Assembly: GCF_000374925.1 (NCBI RefSeq)
Contig: NZ_KB895542.1
Span: 62,001 to 126,000 of the forward strand
Source of the DNA: Arthrobacter sp. 131MFCol6.1
GTDB taxonomy: Bacteria; Actinomycetota; Actinomycetes; Actinomycetales; Micrococcaceae
Direction of reading: 5' to 3'
DNA length: 64,000 bases
The notes under the pieces are model-generated. The model was not told the origin of the DNA. It searched no databases and saw nothing but the letters and a program-made list of their open reading frames with translations. Of this stretch, positions 15,877 through 24,526 are shown one piece after another (position 1 is the first letter of the stretch; every line of letters begins with the position of its first letter). The translations under genes were made by a program, and so were the position numbers.

Positions 15877-16440
15877 ATGGCCCGGGCAACCGCCTTGACA
15901 CCCCTGGGTGTCGCCGCACTTTCCCTGCTCGTGGAAGAACCGATGCATCCCTACGAGATGTACCAGCTCCTGATCGCACGGCACGAGGACCGGCTGGTCA
16001 AGGTCCGGCCGGGAACGCTCTATCACGCCGTCGGGCGGCTCGAAGAACAGGGGCTGGTCGCAGCGACGGGAACGGACCGGGGAGGCAACCGTCCGGAGCG
16101 CACCACGTACACCATCTCGGCTGCCGGCCGCGAAGCGTTCACGAAGTGGCTGCAGGACATGCTCGCCGCCCCGGTCAACGAATACCCGGCCTTCCCGCTG
16201 GCCATCTCCGAGGCCTACAACCTCCCCGCCGGCGTCGTCGTCGAACTCCTCGACCGGCGCCTTCAGGCGTTGCAGGAGCAACTCGATTTCCTGGTCTCCG
16301 GCGAGGAACTGCTCGCGAAGAAGGGCGTGGAGCGCAAGTACTGGATCGACGTCCAGTTCCAGCAGAGCACGCTGCGCGCCGAAATCGCCTGGATCCGCAG
16401 CCTTCAGGACCAGCTCCGCTCCGGCGAACTGCCGTGGTGA
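15877..16440 (+). CDS. PadR-family transcriptional regulator
   Basis: The 187-residue product has the PadR winged helix: LTPLGVAALSLLVEEPMHPY, EMYQLLIARHEDRLVKV, and the wing GTLYHAVGRLEEQGLVAATG ending in PERTTYTISAAGREAF. A C-terminal helical segment (about 110-187) would mediate dimerisation. PadR proteins often repress an adjacent efflux pump. The MFS gene follows 83 bases downstream on the same strand, and an inverted repeat covers the promoter. Local autoregulation plus pump control is inferred; the inducer is unknown. Confidence 0.93.
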   Translation: MARATALTPLGVAALSLLVEEPMHPYEMYQLLIARHEDRLVKVRPGTLYHAVGRLEEQGLVAATGTDRGGNRPERTTYTISAAGREAFTKWLQDMLAAPVNEYPAFPLAISEAYNLPAGVVVELLDRRLQALQEQLDFLVSGEELLAKKGVERKYWIDVQFQQSTLRAEIAWIRSLQDQLRSGELPW

Positions 16441-16523
16441 CCCCCGCGCAGGACCACGGCCGGGACCCGGCCGCCCTCACACACAGCCCATCCACCGTTT
16501 CACACCAGCCCCTAAGGAACCGC

Positions 16524-18128
16524 ATGGAAAACGTAGCCCGGCCATGGCCGGCACTCTGGTCCCTGGTGATCGGCTTCTTCATGATCCTGATCGACACCAC
16601 CATCGTCTCGGTGGCCAACCCCAGCATCATGGAGGGCCTCAACACTGACATCAACTCGGTGATCTGGGTGACCAGCGCCTACCTGCTCGCCTATGCCGTG
16701 CCGCTGCTCATCACAGGTCGCCTGGGGGACCGTTTCGGACCAAAGAAGCTCTACCTCTCCGGGCTCGTCGTCTTCACCATGGCATCGCTGTGGTGCGGCC
16801 TCTCCGGCAGCGTCGAGATCCTCATCGCGGCCCGTGTGGTCCAGGGCCTCGGCGCCGCCATGATGACGCCGCAGACCATGGCCGTCATTACCCGGATCTT
16901 CCCCCCGGACCGCCGCGGCGCGGCCATGGGCATCTGGGGTGCCACGGCGGGCGTCGCCACGCTGGTTGGCCCGATCCTCGGCGGCGTGCTGGTGGACGGC
17001 CTCGGCTGGGAATGGATCTTCTTCATCAACGTTCCCGTCGGGATTGTCGGCTTCATCCTCGCCCAGCGTTTCGTCCCTTCGCTGACCACCCACCCGCACA
17101 AGTTCGATATTCCCGGTGTGCTGCTCAGCGCCCTCGGCCTGTTCCTCCTGGTCTTCGGCATCCAGGAGGGCGAAACGTACGACTGGGGCACCATCGCCGG
17201 CCCCATCACCGTCTGGGGCCTGATCATCAGCGGCATCGCCGTGCTGGTGGTCTTTGTCCTGTGGCAGCGGTTCAACACGGGTGAACCGCTGCTGCCCCTG
17301 TCCCTTTTCAAGGACCGGAACTTCTCGCTCGCAAACATTGCGATCACCACGGTGGGCTTCACCGTCACCGCGTTCAGCCTGCCGCTGATCTTCTACTACC
17401 AGATCGTCCGCGGCCTGACCCCCACACAGTCGGCACTCATGATGGTGCCGATGGCGCTGATCTCGGGCGGCCTCGCCCCCGTCGTCGGCCGGATCATCGA
17501 CAAAGTCAATCCGAAATTCATCACCGCGACCGGCCTGGTCCTGATGTCCGTGGCGCTGTTCTGGAACGCGCTGCTCATGCACCCCGATACCCCCATCTGG
17601 CTGTTCCTGCTGCCGAGTGCGGTGCTGGGCTTCGCCAACGCGGGCATTTGGGCGCCGTTGAGCTCCACCGTCACCCGGAACCTGCCGCCGCGGCAGGCCG
17701 GAGCCGGCTCGGGCGTCTACAACACCACCCGCCAGATTGGCGCCGTGCTCGGCAGCGCCGCCATCGCCGTCCTCATCCAGGCGCGGCTGGCGGCCGAACT
17801 TCCGGCCCGGCCCGCCGGAGAGGCCAGCCCGATGGGCTTCGGCGGTGCCCTGCCCGCGGAGCTCCAGGAGGGGTTCTCGACGGCGATGGGCCAATCCATC
17901 CTGCTGCCGGCGGCGGTCATCCTGCTCGGCGCAGCCGTGGCGCTCTTCTTCGCCAAGCCCAAGCCGGTCCAAGGTTGGGGCGAACCCGGCTCTGCCGCGG
18001 CTGCGGGAACGGGCACAGCAGACACGGGCACGGCAGACGCGGACAAGGCCGCCGCGGGCACAGCAGACGCGGACAAGGCCGCCTCGGGCACGGCAGACGC
18101 GGACAAGGCCGCCGCGGAACGCGGCTAG
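16524..18128 (+). CDS. DHA2-family (EmrB/QacA-like) multidrug efflux MFS transporter
   Basis: The 534-residue product has about 14 helices, the size of proton-driven DHA2 drug exporters. Visible motifs are DTTIVSVANPSIM in helix 1 and GRLGDRFGPKKLYLSG (motif A) after helix 2. RVVQGLGAAMMTP and the antiporter motif C (GATAGVATLVGPILGGVL in helix 5) follow. The ATG at 16524 is used because the helix starts straight after it. The cytoplasmic C-terminus carries three 10-residue repeats (GTADADKAAA type), encoded by 30-bp DNA repeats. It is probably co-expressed with the PadR gene. The substrate is unknown. Confidence 0.93.
   Translation: MENVARPWPALWSLVIGFFMILIDTTIVSVANPSIMEGLNTDINSVIWVTSAYLLAYAVPLLITGRLGDRFGPKKLYLSGLVVFTMASLWCGLSGSVEILIAARVVQGLGAAMMTPQTMAVITRIFPPDRRGAAMGIWGATAGVATLVGPILGGVLVDGLGWEWIFFINVPVGIVGFILAQRFVPSLTTHPHKFDIPGVLLSALGLFLLVFGIQEGETYDWGTIAGPITVWGLIISGIAVLVVFVLWQRFNTGEPLLPLSLFKDRNFSLANIAITTVGFTVTAFSLPLIFYYQIVRGLTPTQSALMMVPMALISGGLAPVVGRIIDKVNPKFITATGLVLMSVALFWNALLMHPDTPIWLFLLPSAVLGFANAGIWAPLSSTVTRNLPPRQAGAGSGVYNTTRQIGAVLGSAAIAVLIQARLAAELPARPAGEASPMGFGGALPAELQEGFSTAMGQSILLPAAVILLGAAVALFFAKPKPVQGWGEPGSAAAAGTGTADTGTADADKAAAGTADADKAASGTADADKAAAERG
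18026..18115 (+). repeat. Three 30-bp tandem repeats in the MFS gene tail
   Basis: Near-identical 30-base units start at 18026, 18056 and 18086 with GGGCACGGCAGACGC or GGGCACAGCAGACGC. A diverged half unit precedes them at 18011. They encode the acidic/basic decapeptide tail and stay in frame. Confidence 0.9.
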
Positions 18129-18144
18129 CCTGGCGGCATCCGGA

Positions 18145-18855
18145 TCAGCCCAGCAGCACGCTGGTCTGGATGCCGCCCGCGGAGAATCCCAGGCTCCGGG
18201 CCAGCGCCAGCGACCCCTTGTTGCTGACTTCTGAACGCCACTGCAGCGTCAGGCCGGCGGCGAGGGCCTCGTGGGCGGCTATCGAGGCGGCCAGCTTGCC
18301 CAGGCCATGGCGCCGCCATTCGGGCGCAACCAGCACGCCCATGTGGGCCAGGAGCCCTTCCCATTCGGCATACGCCCCGCAGGCCACCGGTGTCCGGCGC
18401 CCGTCTTCCAGATGCAGGACGGTGAAGCGGTGTTCAAGGTCGGCGAGGCCCACCTCGTTGACGTCGTCGGGCGGGCAGAACGTCTCCAGTTCGATCGCTT
18501 CCGGGTTCCCGTGCGAGACCGTCAGTTCCCCGGAGGGCTGCTGGAGGGGGAGGTCGTCGGCGAAGAAGAGTGCGGCGGCGCCGAGCCCGTGGCCCCCGTG
18601 CCCGCGGGTGATGGTCAGCAGCGTCACGTGCTGGGCCAGTTCCTCGTCGGAGAGACCGTCGGCGGCGTCCAGCGCCCATTGCGGGCCCACCAGGGCGGAG
18701 TTGCCGAACAGGCGGACGAACTGCAGGGACCGGGCTGCGTCGTCCGCCCGGGTGAGCCGCACGCCGGCGGCGGCCGCGAAGGCGCCGTCGTCGAACCCCA
18801 AGCGGCGCGCCCATGCGAGCTGGACAATTTCGGCGGAACCGGGCTCAAGAGTCAT
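18145..18855 (-). CDS. GNAT-family N-acetyltransferase
   Basis: The 236-residue product has a GNAT domain in its C-terminal half. MGVLVAPEWRRHGLGKLAAS is the acetyl-CoA pyrophosphate-binding motif (R/Q-x-x-G-x-G/A), and QWRSEVSNKGSLALARSLGF is the terminal motif B. The N-terminal half shows no motif I recognise. The substrate is unknown. TAGGGT lies 6 bases before the ATG, predicting a leaderless mRNA. It is convergent with the MFS gene, only 16 bases away, with no clear terminator between them. Confidence 0.87.
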   Translation of the reverse strand: MTLEPGSAEIVQLAWARRLGFDDGAFAAAAGVRLTRADDAARSLQFVRLFGNSALVGPQWALDAADGLSDEELAQHVTLLTITRGHGGHGLGAAALFFADDLPLQQPSGELTVSHGNPEAIELETFCPPDDVNEVGLADLEHRFTVLHLEDGRRTPVACGAYAEWEGLLAHMGVLVAPEWRRHGLGKLAASIAAHEALAAGLTLQWRSEVSNKGSLALARSLGFSAGGIQTSVLLG

Positions 18856-18861
18856 GAATCA

Positions 18862-18867
18862 ACCCTA
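18862..18867 (-). promoter_or_regulatory. -10 box of the GNAT gene (leaderless)
   Basis: On the minus strand TAGGGT is followed by 6 bases and the ATG at 18855. This is the same geometry as murB, asd, thyA and mshD. Confidence 0.4.
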
Positions 18868-18958
18868 CCCACCGCGGCCGGGCTTCCGGCCGCACGGGCC
18901 GGCCGTCCGCACTCCTGCCTGCGGGCAGGGCCTGATCCGGCCCCCGCCGGCGGCCAGC

Positions 18959-19984
18959 CTAGCCAAAGAGGACGGCGGCCTCGTCGTAACGGCTCTGCGG
19001 AACGGACTTGAGGTTGCCGAGAGCGGCGTCGAAACCGACGTGCACAATATCCGTGCCGTGCAGCGAGACCATGGTGCCCCAGCGCTTCTCCACCACCGAG
19101 TCGATGGCGGCCATGCCCAGGCGGGTGGCCAGGACGCGGTCGAACGCCGTCGGGACGCCACCGCGCTGGATGTGGCCAAGGACCGTCGCGCGGGTCTCGA
19201 TGCCGGTGCGTGCCTCGAGCTCGGGCGCCAGCATTTCGGCGATGCCGCCGAGGCGCGGGCGGCCAAAGGTGTCGAGGCCTCGCTCCGAGTGCGGGGATTC
19301 CTGGCCCTCGGGCACGAACCCCTCGGCGACGACGAGCAGCGGGGCACGGCCACGGTCGTGGGCGGAGACGACCCACTCGGCGATCTGTTCCATGGAGGCC
19401 TTCTGCTCCGGGATCAGGATGGCGTGGGCGCCCGAGGCCATGCCGGCGTGCAGGGCGATCCAGCCCACATGCCGTCCCATGACTTCGGCAATCATGCAGC
19501 GGTGGTGGGACTCTCCGGTGGTGCGCAACCGGTCGATTGCCTCGGTGGCGATTTCCACGGCCGTGTCGAAGCCGAAGGTGTAGTCCGTGGCGTCGAGATC
19601 GTTGTCCACCGTCTTGGGCACGCCCACGATCTTGAGACCGGCGTCCGTGAGCCGCTTCGCGGCGGCCAGGGTGCCCTCACCGCCGATGGCGATGATGGCA
19701 TCGATCCCGAGCCGGTCCATGTTGGCTTTGATGACCTCGGGGCCGCCGCCGTTCTCAAACGGGTTGGTGCGGGACGTGCCGAGGATGGTGCCGCCCTGCT
19801 TGGCGATGCCGCGGACCATGGTGCGGGGAATCTCCACGATGTCGCCCTCGACGACGCCACGCCAGCCATCCTTGAATCCTACGAACTGCTGGCCGTGGAC
19901 TGCGATTCCTTTGAGGACGGCGCCACGGATGACGGCGTTCAGGCCGGGGCAGTCTCCGCCGCTGGTGAGGATTCCAATTTTCAT
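18959..19984 (-). CDS. pfkA: 6-phosphofructokinase
   Basis: PfkA phosphorylates fructose-6-phosphate in glycolysis. From the ATG at 19984 the product is 341 residues and starts MKIGILTSGGDCPGLNAVIR. The phosphoryl-donor loop is IGGEGTLAAAKRL. GVPKTVDNDLDATDYTFGFD carries the catalytic aspartate of the T-x-D-N-D motif, and EVMGRHVGWIALHAGMA and QRGGVPTAFDRVLATRLG follow. GGEGT with PKTVDND is the pattern I recall for the actinobacterial ATP-dependent group, although the lysine also occurs in pyrophosphate-dependent enzymes. An in-frame extension to 20137 lacks support, because the promoter lies inside it. Confidence 0.95.
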   Translation of the reverse strand: MKIGILTSGGDCPGLNAVIRGAVLKGIAVHGQQFVGFKDGWRGVVEGDIVEIPRTMVRGIAKQGGTILGTSRTNPFENGGGPEVIKANMDRLGIDAIIAIGGEGTLAAAKRLTDAGLKIVGVPKTVDNDLDATDYTFGFDTAVEIATEAIDRLRTTGESHHRCMIAEVMGRHVGWIALHAGMASGAHAILIPEQKASMEQIAEWVVSAHDRGRAPLLVVAEGFVPEGQESPHSERGLDTFGRPRLGGIAEMLAPELEARTGIETRATVLGHIQRGGVPTAFDRVLATRLGMAAIDSVVEKRWGTMVSLHGTDIVHVGFDAALGNLKSVPQSRYDEAAVLFG

Positions 19985-20046
19985 GTCTTGGCTCAAATCC
20001 TGGTTTGAAGGGGTACAGGCAGAGCGCCACGCTGAGCTCACCCTAG

Positions 20047-20052
20047 AGTCTA
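20047..20052 (-). promoter_or_regulatory. pfkA -10 box TAGACT
   Basis: On the minus strand TAGACT is preceded at 19 bases by TTGTGT. The predicted start is near 20040, leaving a leader of about 55 bases before the ATG at 19984. Confidence 0.45.
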
Positions 20053-20085
20053 GTGGCGGGTGTGGGGCAGGACACAAACGGTTAC

Positions 20086-20122
20086 AAAAGGTGCCCCCGC
20101 CGTGGAGGCGGGGGCACCTTTT
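20086..20122 (-). terminator. Terminator of the PspC/LiaF gene cluster
   Basis: A perfect 16-base stem (20086-20101 with 20107-20122) surrounds the loop GTGGA. It is flanked by AAAA and TTTT, so it can act on both strands. It lies downstream of the minus-strand PspC-domain gene and just upstream of the pfkA promoter. Confidence 0.85.
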
Positions 20123-20198
20123 CGTGGTGCGGCGCAACTGCCGGGCGCCGGTAGCCGCCGGGCCGGGACGGCCACTGACGGTCGGCCCGTGACGGATG

Positions 20199-20453
20199 TC
20201 AGGGCCGGGAGGAACGCTTCGAGAGGAAGCTTTCGAGGACGATTGCGTTGCGCTGGTCCGGGAGGAGGAGCCAGGCCGCGACGTAGAACACGAACGCCGG
20301 CCCGGGGAGCAGGCTCAGGAGCAGGTAGGCGATCCGGACATAGGCCACATCAACGTTCAATTTGGCGGCAATCCCGCCGCAGACGCCGCCAACCCAGCGC
20401 TGCGGACCACGTTTCAGGCCGAGGCCCCGGATGGTGTCGAAGAATTTATCCAT
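20199..20453 (-). CDS. Small PspC-domain membrane protein
   Basis: The 84-residue product is essentially one PspC domain. GPQRWVGGVCGGIAAKLNVD and VAYVRIAYLLLSLLPG are followed by a helix ending AAWLLLPDQRN. PspC domains act in envelope-stress sensing or signalling. It is the last gene of a three-gene minus-strand unit, 3 bases after the preceding stop, and is followed by a strong terminator. Its place beside a PspC-LiaF-like protein and a PspC-histidine kinase suggests one shared pathway. Confidence 0.88.
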   Translation of the reverse strand: MDKFFDTIRGLGLKRGPQRWVGGVCGGIAAKLNVDVAYVRIAYLLLSLLPGPAFVFYVAAWLLLPDQRNAIVLESFLSKRSSRP

Positions 20454-20456
20454 GGG

Positions 20457-20720
20457 TCAAGACTTCCCTGTAGTCGACTTATTGTCACGCCTGCGAGCCG
20501 AGACCAGGCCGCCCACGACCAGGGCGGCCCCGGCCCCGATCATCAGGCCGATCAGCACATAGGTGCCGTTCAGGGCCACGAGGCCGAGCCCGGAAATGAT
20601 GATCAGCGCGGCCAGTGCCACCACTATCAGTCCCCAGACCACTGTGCCCACCCGGGCGGGGGACGCGGCTTCCGGGTCCTGCCCGACGTCGGCCGGCCGC
20701 GAGTCGTCATAGATGCTCAT
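20457..20720 (-). CDS. Hypothetical two-helix membrane protein of the PspC cluster
   Basis: The 87-residue product has a soluble acidic N-terminus (MSIYDDSRPADVGQDPEAAS) and two helices (about 24-46 and 51-74). A basic tail, RRRDNKSTTGKS, follows. No named domain is recognised. It lies 1 base after the PspC/LiaF-like gene stop and 3 bases before the small PspC gene, so it is almost certainly in the same mRNA. A membrane accessory role is inferred from position alone. Confidence 0.78.
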   Translation of the reverse strand: MSIYDDSRPADVGQDPEAASPARVGTVVWGLIVVALAALIIISGLGLVALNGTYVLIGLMIGAGAALVVGGLVSARRRDNKSTTGKS

Positions 20721-20721
20721 G

Positions 20722-22326
20722 TCAGTTGCCTTCCTTGATGGTCACGTTGCTGACGGTGCCGGAGATCTCCAGGACCAGCCGGGCGCCCGGCTTCGAGGCG
20801 TTGTAGTCGCTTTGCTGCTTCGTGATGCCGCCGCGGTCTTGGTTGCCGTCGTGGAGGTTGCCCATGGTCATGTCCGCCTGGACGTGCACTGGGACAGTGG
20901 TGGGGATGACGACGGTGAGGTTGCTGGCCGTCGCGTCGATCGGAACTACGACGTCGGAGTCCAGGGGCGGATTCAGCGCCAACTTGGTCAGGTCGGCGGT
21001 TCCGGCGCCTCCGGTGATCTCGAAGCCGCCTTGGGCCTGTTCAATGCTCGCGGGCGTCCAATCGGCGTTCTGGAAGCGGAACCTGTCCCCGTGCGGGACC
21101 ACGCTGAAGATCGCGCCGATCAGCAGGGCCACGACCGCGAAGAAGCCCAGGATCCCGGAGGTCCGTCCCCGCAGCCCCGCGACGAGGATCCCGAGACCCA
21201 GGATGGCCGCGCCGAAGGCCCAGACCAGCGCATTGCCGGCATCGCCAAGATCGATCACGTTGGCGGCGTCGAGGGCCTTGATGCCGCCGCCCACCAGGAG
21301 GGCGGAGCCGACGGTGATGGCCACCGCCGGAGTGCCCGGGCCTAGGTTGCGCGCGGCCGGAGGGGGCGGTGTGGCGCCGGACCCCGGGCCATAGCCGCCC
21401 GGGGGAACGGGGCCGGGCGGGATGGGGCCGGACGCTAGGGGTCCCGACGGCGGAGGCGGACCCCAGTCCGGGCCGGCGCCGGTGGCTCGAGAGCTGTCAG
21501 CGGGGTGGCCATATGCCTGGCCGCCGCCGTGCGGGAAGCTGCCTGCGGATTGCGGCCCGGCGTTGGTGCGGGGGTTGACCGCAAAAGCCCCGCCGCCGGC
21601 CGGGCTGCCGGAGTCGTAACGCGATGACATGGGAGTGGCTCCGTTCCGGATCTTGTTGCGTTGGGTCAGGTAGTAGACGAGGTAGATGGCGCCGCCCACC
21701 CAGAAGACGGTCCAGACGAAGGCGCCGAAGCCGTAGCGGTCCCAGCCCCAGACCCCGGTGCCCAGGCTGGGGAAACCGATGACCGAGGTGATGAGGGCGC
21801 CGGTCATGCCGGCCGTCCACCGGCCTGCGGCGGCCTCCTGGACGTGAATGCGGCCGTCAGGCTCAGGCAGCAACGCCCAGGCCAGGCCGTAGGCGAGCAC
21901 GCCAACTCCGGCGAAGACGGTCAGGACAATCAGGACACCGCGGATAATCAGCGGGTCGACGCCGAGCCGGTGGGCTATGCCACTGGCTACGCCGCCGATC
22001 CAGCGGTCGCGTCCGCGGTAGATGCCCTGGCTGCGGATCCAGTCGAAGAAATTCTGGGTTTGCCGGCCGGGCAACGGTCCATTCGGGTCCCCGGGCGGGT
22101 AAAGCGGCGGCGGCTCCGGCGGCGCGCCGCCCGGCCCGGCGAAGGCCGGGGTGGGCTGGCCCGTGACTGGAAGTTCTGGGTCCGGAAGTTCCGTGGCGGG
22201 ACGTTCCGGGTTTGGAAGTTCCGGGTTTGGAAGTTCCGGTTCTGGAAGTTCCGGGTGGGATCGATCCGTGGCCGGCCGGTCTGCGGAGGCCGTGCCTTCA
22301 TCGGGGTGCGGAGTGTGCGGGTTCAT
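20722..22326 (-). CDS. PspC-LiaF-like envelope-stress membrane protein
   Basis: From the ATG at 22326 (AAGGA upstream) the product is 534 residues. A Pro/Glu/Leu repeat region fills about residues 25-55. A PspC domain follows: RDRWIGGVASGIAHRLGVDP, then a helix ending LAWALLPEPDG. More helices, a Gly/Pro-rich linker and a further membrane block come next. The C-terminal 120 residues form a beta-rich domain (SDVVVPIDATASNLTVVIPT, TMGNLHDGN, KPGARLVLEISGTVSNVTI). That resembles the LiaF C-terminal (toastrack-like) domain, an identification made by eye. It is divergent from the kinase and leads two downstream genes. Confidence 0.82.
   Translation of the reverse strand: MNPHTPHPDEGTASADRPATDRSHPELPEPELPNPELPNPERPATELPDPELPVTGQPTPAFAGPGGAPPEPPPLYPPGDPNGPLPGRQTQNFFDWIRSQGIYRGRDRWIGGVASGIAHRLGVDPLIIRGVLIVLTVFAGVGVLAYGLAWALLPEPDGRIHVQEAAAGRWTAGMTGALITSVIGFPSLGTGVWGWDRYGFGAFVWTVFWVGGAIYLVYYLTQRNKIRNGATPMSSRYDSGSPAGGGAFAVNPRTNAGPQSAGSFPHGGGQAYGHPADSSRATGAGPDWGPPPPSGPLASGPIPPGPVPPGGYGPGSGATPPPPAARNLGPGTPAVAITVGSALLVGGGIKALDAANVIDLGDAGNALVWAFGAAILGLGILVAGLRGRTSGILGFFAVVALLIGAIFSVVPHGDRFRFQNADWTPASIEQAQGGFEITGGAGTADLTKLALNPPLDSDVVVPIDATASNLTVVIPTTVPVHVQADMTMGNLHDGNQDRGGITKQQSDYNASKPGARLVLEISGTVSNVTIKEGN
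22204..22248 (-). repeat. Three 15-bp repeats in the PspC-LiaF-like gene
   Basis: TTCCGGGTTTGGAAG occurs at 22204 and 22219, then TTCCGGTTCTGGAAG at 22234. On the minus strand they encode the PELPN pentapeptide repeats of the protein's cytoplasmic N-terminus. The period keeps the frame. Confidence 0.88.
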
Positions 22327-22451
22327 ACTTCGATCCTTCCCGTTCCCGGCGCCGGGCTCTACTGGGGAACACCCTGAACGGTCCCTGAGTGGCCCCCGGG
22401 TTGGGCCCTCAAACGCGTCCGGGGAACCCTGATCCATGCTTGGATTGATGC

Positions 22452-23822
22452 ATGACAACCGCGCCCGCCCGCCCGCCGCTGGTCCGCAGCAGCGATCGCG
22501 TGATTGCCGGCGTGTGCGCGGGCCTCGCCAACCACCTGGGCTGGCCGGTGCGGATGGTCAGGATCGGCATGGTGGTGGCTGCGCTCGCTGGCGGGGCCGG
22601 TGTGGCCTTCTACGCCTGGCTCTGGATCATGGTCCCCACGGCGGATGAAAGCGCCCGGCGCAACGCCCGCCGCCCGGCGTCGCCCATCGCTCCGGCAGTG
22701 AGCCTCCCGGAGACCCCCGACGTCGCAAAGAGGCCCGACGCGCCCGACGCGCCGGGAGCACCTGATCCCCGTGGCACGCCCGCAACGGAGCCGACGGGGC
22801 CCGGGCGGACCAAATTCTCCGGCATGCCGTTCGGCAAGGAGATCCTGCTGGGCGCAGGCCTGCTGCTGGCCGCCGGGATCCTGATCGCACGCCTCCTGGG
22901 TGTTGACGTGCCGCTGGGCACCCTGATCCCGGTCGCGGCCATCCTGGGCGGAGCCGCGATCGCCTGGATGCAACTGGACGAGACCCGCCGGGCAGGGCTC
23001 GTGGACAAGACCAAGGCGGACCAGGCCGGCGGCTGGGCCCGCCTCGCGGCCGGGCTCGCCCTCGTCGTGGCCGGAGTGCTGGTTATGGTTTCCGGCTCGG
23101 GGTCCTGGGAGCAGACCTGGCTCGCCCTCCTGGCCTCGGTGGCCGTGCTGGGCGGCGTGGCCCTGGTGCTGCTGCCATGGGGGCTGAAGTTCTGGCGCGA
23201 CCTGGAAACCGAGCGCGCGGGGCGGGTCCGCGCCACCGAGCGTGCCGAGATCGCCGCCCACCTCCATGACTCCGTGCTGCAGACCCTCGCCCTGATCCAG
23301 CGCCGTGCCGGCAACGAGCACGATGTCATCAGGCTGGCCCGCGCGCAGGAGCGCGAACTGCGGGGCTGGCTGTACCGGGACGCCGACAGGGAATCCGGCC
23401 AGCTGTCCGACAGCATCAAGGCCGCCGCCGCAGAGGTTGAAGACGCCCTGGGACACGCGGTTGAGGTGGTCAGTGTGGGGGACTGCGTCATGTCCCAACG
23501 CCACGAGGCCCTCGTCCAGGCATCCCGCGAGGCCATGCTGAACGCCGCCCGGCACGGCGGCGGCGCCGTGTCCGTGTACCTGGAAGTCACCGACGCCGCC
23601 GCGGAAGTTTTCGTCAAGGACCGGGGCCCGGGCTTCGACCCTGATTCCGTTCCCCCGGACCGGCTCGGCGTCCGGGAATCGATCATCGGCCGGATGAACC
23701 GCCACGGCGGCACCGCCGCCATCATCAGCAGCCCGGACGGTACCGAGGTGCGGCTCCGGCTGCCCGTCACCGCCGCCGCATCTGCCGCTGCCAACAACGC
23801 CAACGGAGAGGCCAAACCGTGA
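22452..23822 (+). CDS. PspC-domain sensor histidine kinase (NarL/LiaS class)
   Basis: The 456-residue product joins an N-terminal PspC domain to a kinase. RVIAGVCAGLANHLGWPVRM and the helix to WLWIMVP come first. Further helices lie between about 135 and 250. The HisKA_3-type box is AEIAAHLHDSVLQTLALIQ, with the phospho-histidine near residue 273. The HATPase has REAMLNAARHGGGAVSVYLE (N-box) and VKDRGPGFDPDSVPPDRLGV (G-box). It overlaps the response-regulator start by GTGA. It is divergent from the PspC-LiaF-like gene across a 125-base gap. The fused PspC suggests the stress signal reaches the kinase through PspC contacts, which is inference. Confidence 0.92.
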   Translation: MTTAPARPPLVRSSDRVIAGVCAGLANHLGWPVRMVRIGMVVAALAGGAGVAFYAWLWIMVPTADESARRNARRPASPIAPAVSLPETPDVAKRPDAPDAPGAPDPRGTPATEPTGPGRTKFSGMPFGKEILLGAGLLLAAGILIARLLGVDVPLGTLIPVAAILGGAAIAWMQLDETRRAGLVDKTKADQAGGWARLAAGLALVVAGVLVMVSGSGSWEQTWLALLASVAVLGGVALVLLPWGLKFWRDLETERAGRVRATERAEIAAHLHDSVLQTLALIQRRAGNEHDVIRLARAQERELRGWLYRDADRESGQLSDSIKAAAAEVEDALGHAVEVVSVGDCVMSQRHEALVQASREAMLNAARHGGGAVSVYLEVTDAAAEVFVKDRGPGFDPDSVPPDRLGVRESIIGRMNRHGGTAAIISSPDGTEVRLRLPVTAAASAAANNANGEAKP

Positions 23823-24520
23823 CCAGCCCCGCATCAGGAAACCCTGCGCCAGGAAGCCCTACACCGGGAAAGCCTGCACCGGTCCGGGTGGTGATCGTGG
23901 ACGACCACGCAATCTTCCGCTCCGGGTTGAAAGCGGACCTGGACCCGGACATCGTCGTCGCGGGGGAGGCCGGAACCGTGGAGGAGGCAATCGCCGTCAT
24001 CGCAGTCCAGCGCCCCGACGTCGTGCTGCTTGACGTCCACCTTCCCGGCGGCCGGGGTGGCGGCGGACGCGAGGTCCTGGCCGGCTCGGCGCCGCTGCTG
24101 GGCGCCACGCGGTTCCTGGCCCTGAGCGTCTCCGACGCGGCGGAAGATGTGGTGTCCGTGATCCGGGCCGGCGCACGCGGCTATGTCACCAAGACAATTT
24201 CCGGCGCGGAGATCAGCGGCGCCGTCCGCCGCGTGGCCGGCGGCGACGCCGTCTTCTCACCCCGGCTCGCGGGCTTCGTCCTGGACGCGTTCGGCACGGC
24301 CCCCGCGGACATCGCCGACGACGAGCTGGACAAGCTCTCGGCACGGGAGCTCGAAGTGATGCGCCTTATCGCCCGCGGCTACAGCTACAAGGAGGTGGCC
24401 AAGGAACTGTTCATCTCGATCAAGACCGTTGAAACCCACGTCTCGGCCGTGCTCCGCAAGCTGCAACTCTCCAGCCGCCACGAGCTGACCCGCTGGGCCG
24501 CCGAGCGCCGCCTGCTTTAA
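23819..24520 (+). CDS. NarL/LuxR-family response regulator paired with the PspC kinase
   Basis: The 233-residue product has a receiver starting VRVVIVDDHAIFRSGLKADL, with the phospho-acceptor aspartate in VVLLDVHLPGG. The C-terminal LuxR helix-turn-helix is LSARELEVMRLIARGYSYKE followed by LFISIKTVETHVSAVLRKLQ. The first 20 residues are a Pro/Gly/Ser repeat from 15-bp DNA units, which is unusual for this family. Its GTG overlaps the kinase stop, so the pair is co-translated. The intergenic region 22327-22451 is the most obvious target. Confidence 0.94.
   Translation: MTSPASGNPAPGSPTPGKPAPVRVVIVDDHAIFRSGLKADLDPDIVVAGEAGTVEEAIAVIAVQRPDVVLLDVHLPGGRGGGGREVLAGSAPLLGATRFLALSVSDAAEDVVSVIRAGARGYVTKTISGAEISGAVRRVAGGDAVFSPRLAGFVLDAFGTAPADIADDELDKLSARELEVMRLIARGYSYKEVAKELFISIKTVETHVSAVLRKLQLSSRHELTRWAAERRLL
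23836..23880 (+). repeat. Three 15-bp repeats at the start of the response-regulator gene
   Basis: Related units begin at 23836 (AGGAAACCCTGCGCC), 23851 (AGGAAGCCCTACACC) and 23866 (GGGAAAGCCTGCACC). They encode GNPAP/GSPTP/GKPAP pentapeptides ahead of the receiver domain. Confidence 0.85.
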
Positions 24521-24526
24521 CCCAAG

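Noticed and set aside
17648..20008. 786-codon plus-strand open frame across the MFS gene tail, the GNAT gene and pfkA
   Set aside because: It runs antisense to two clear genes and its composition is arginine/proline shadow sequence.
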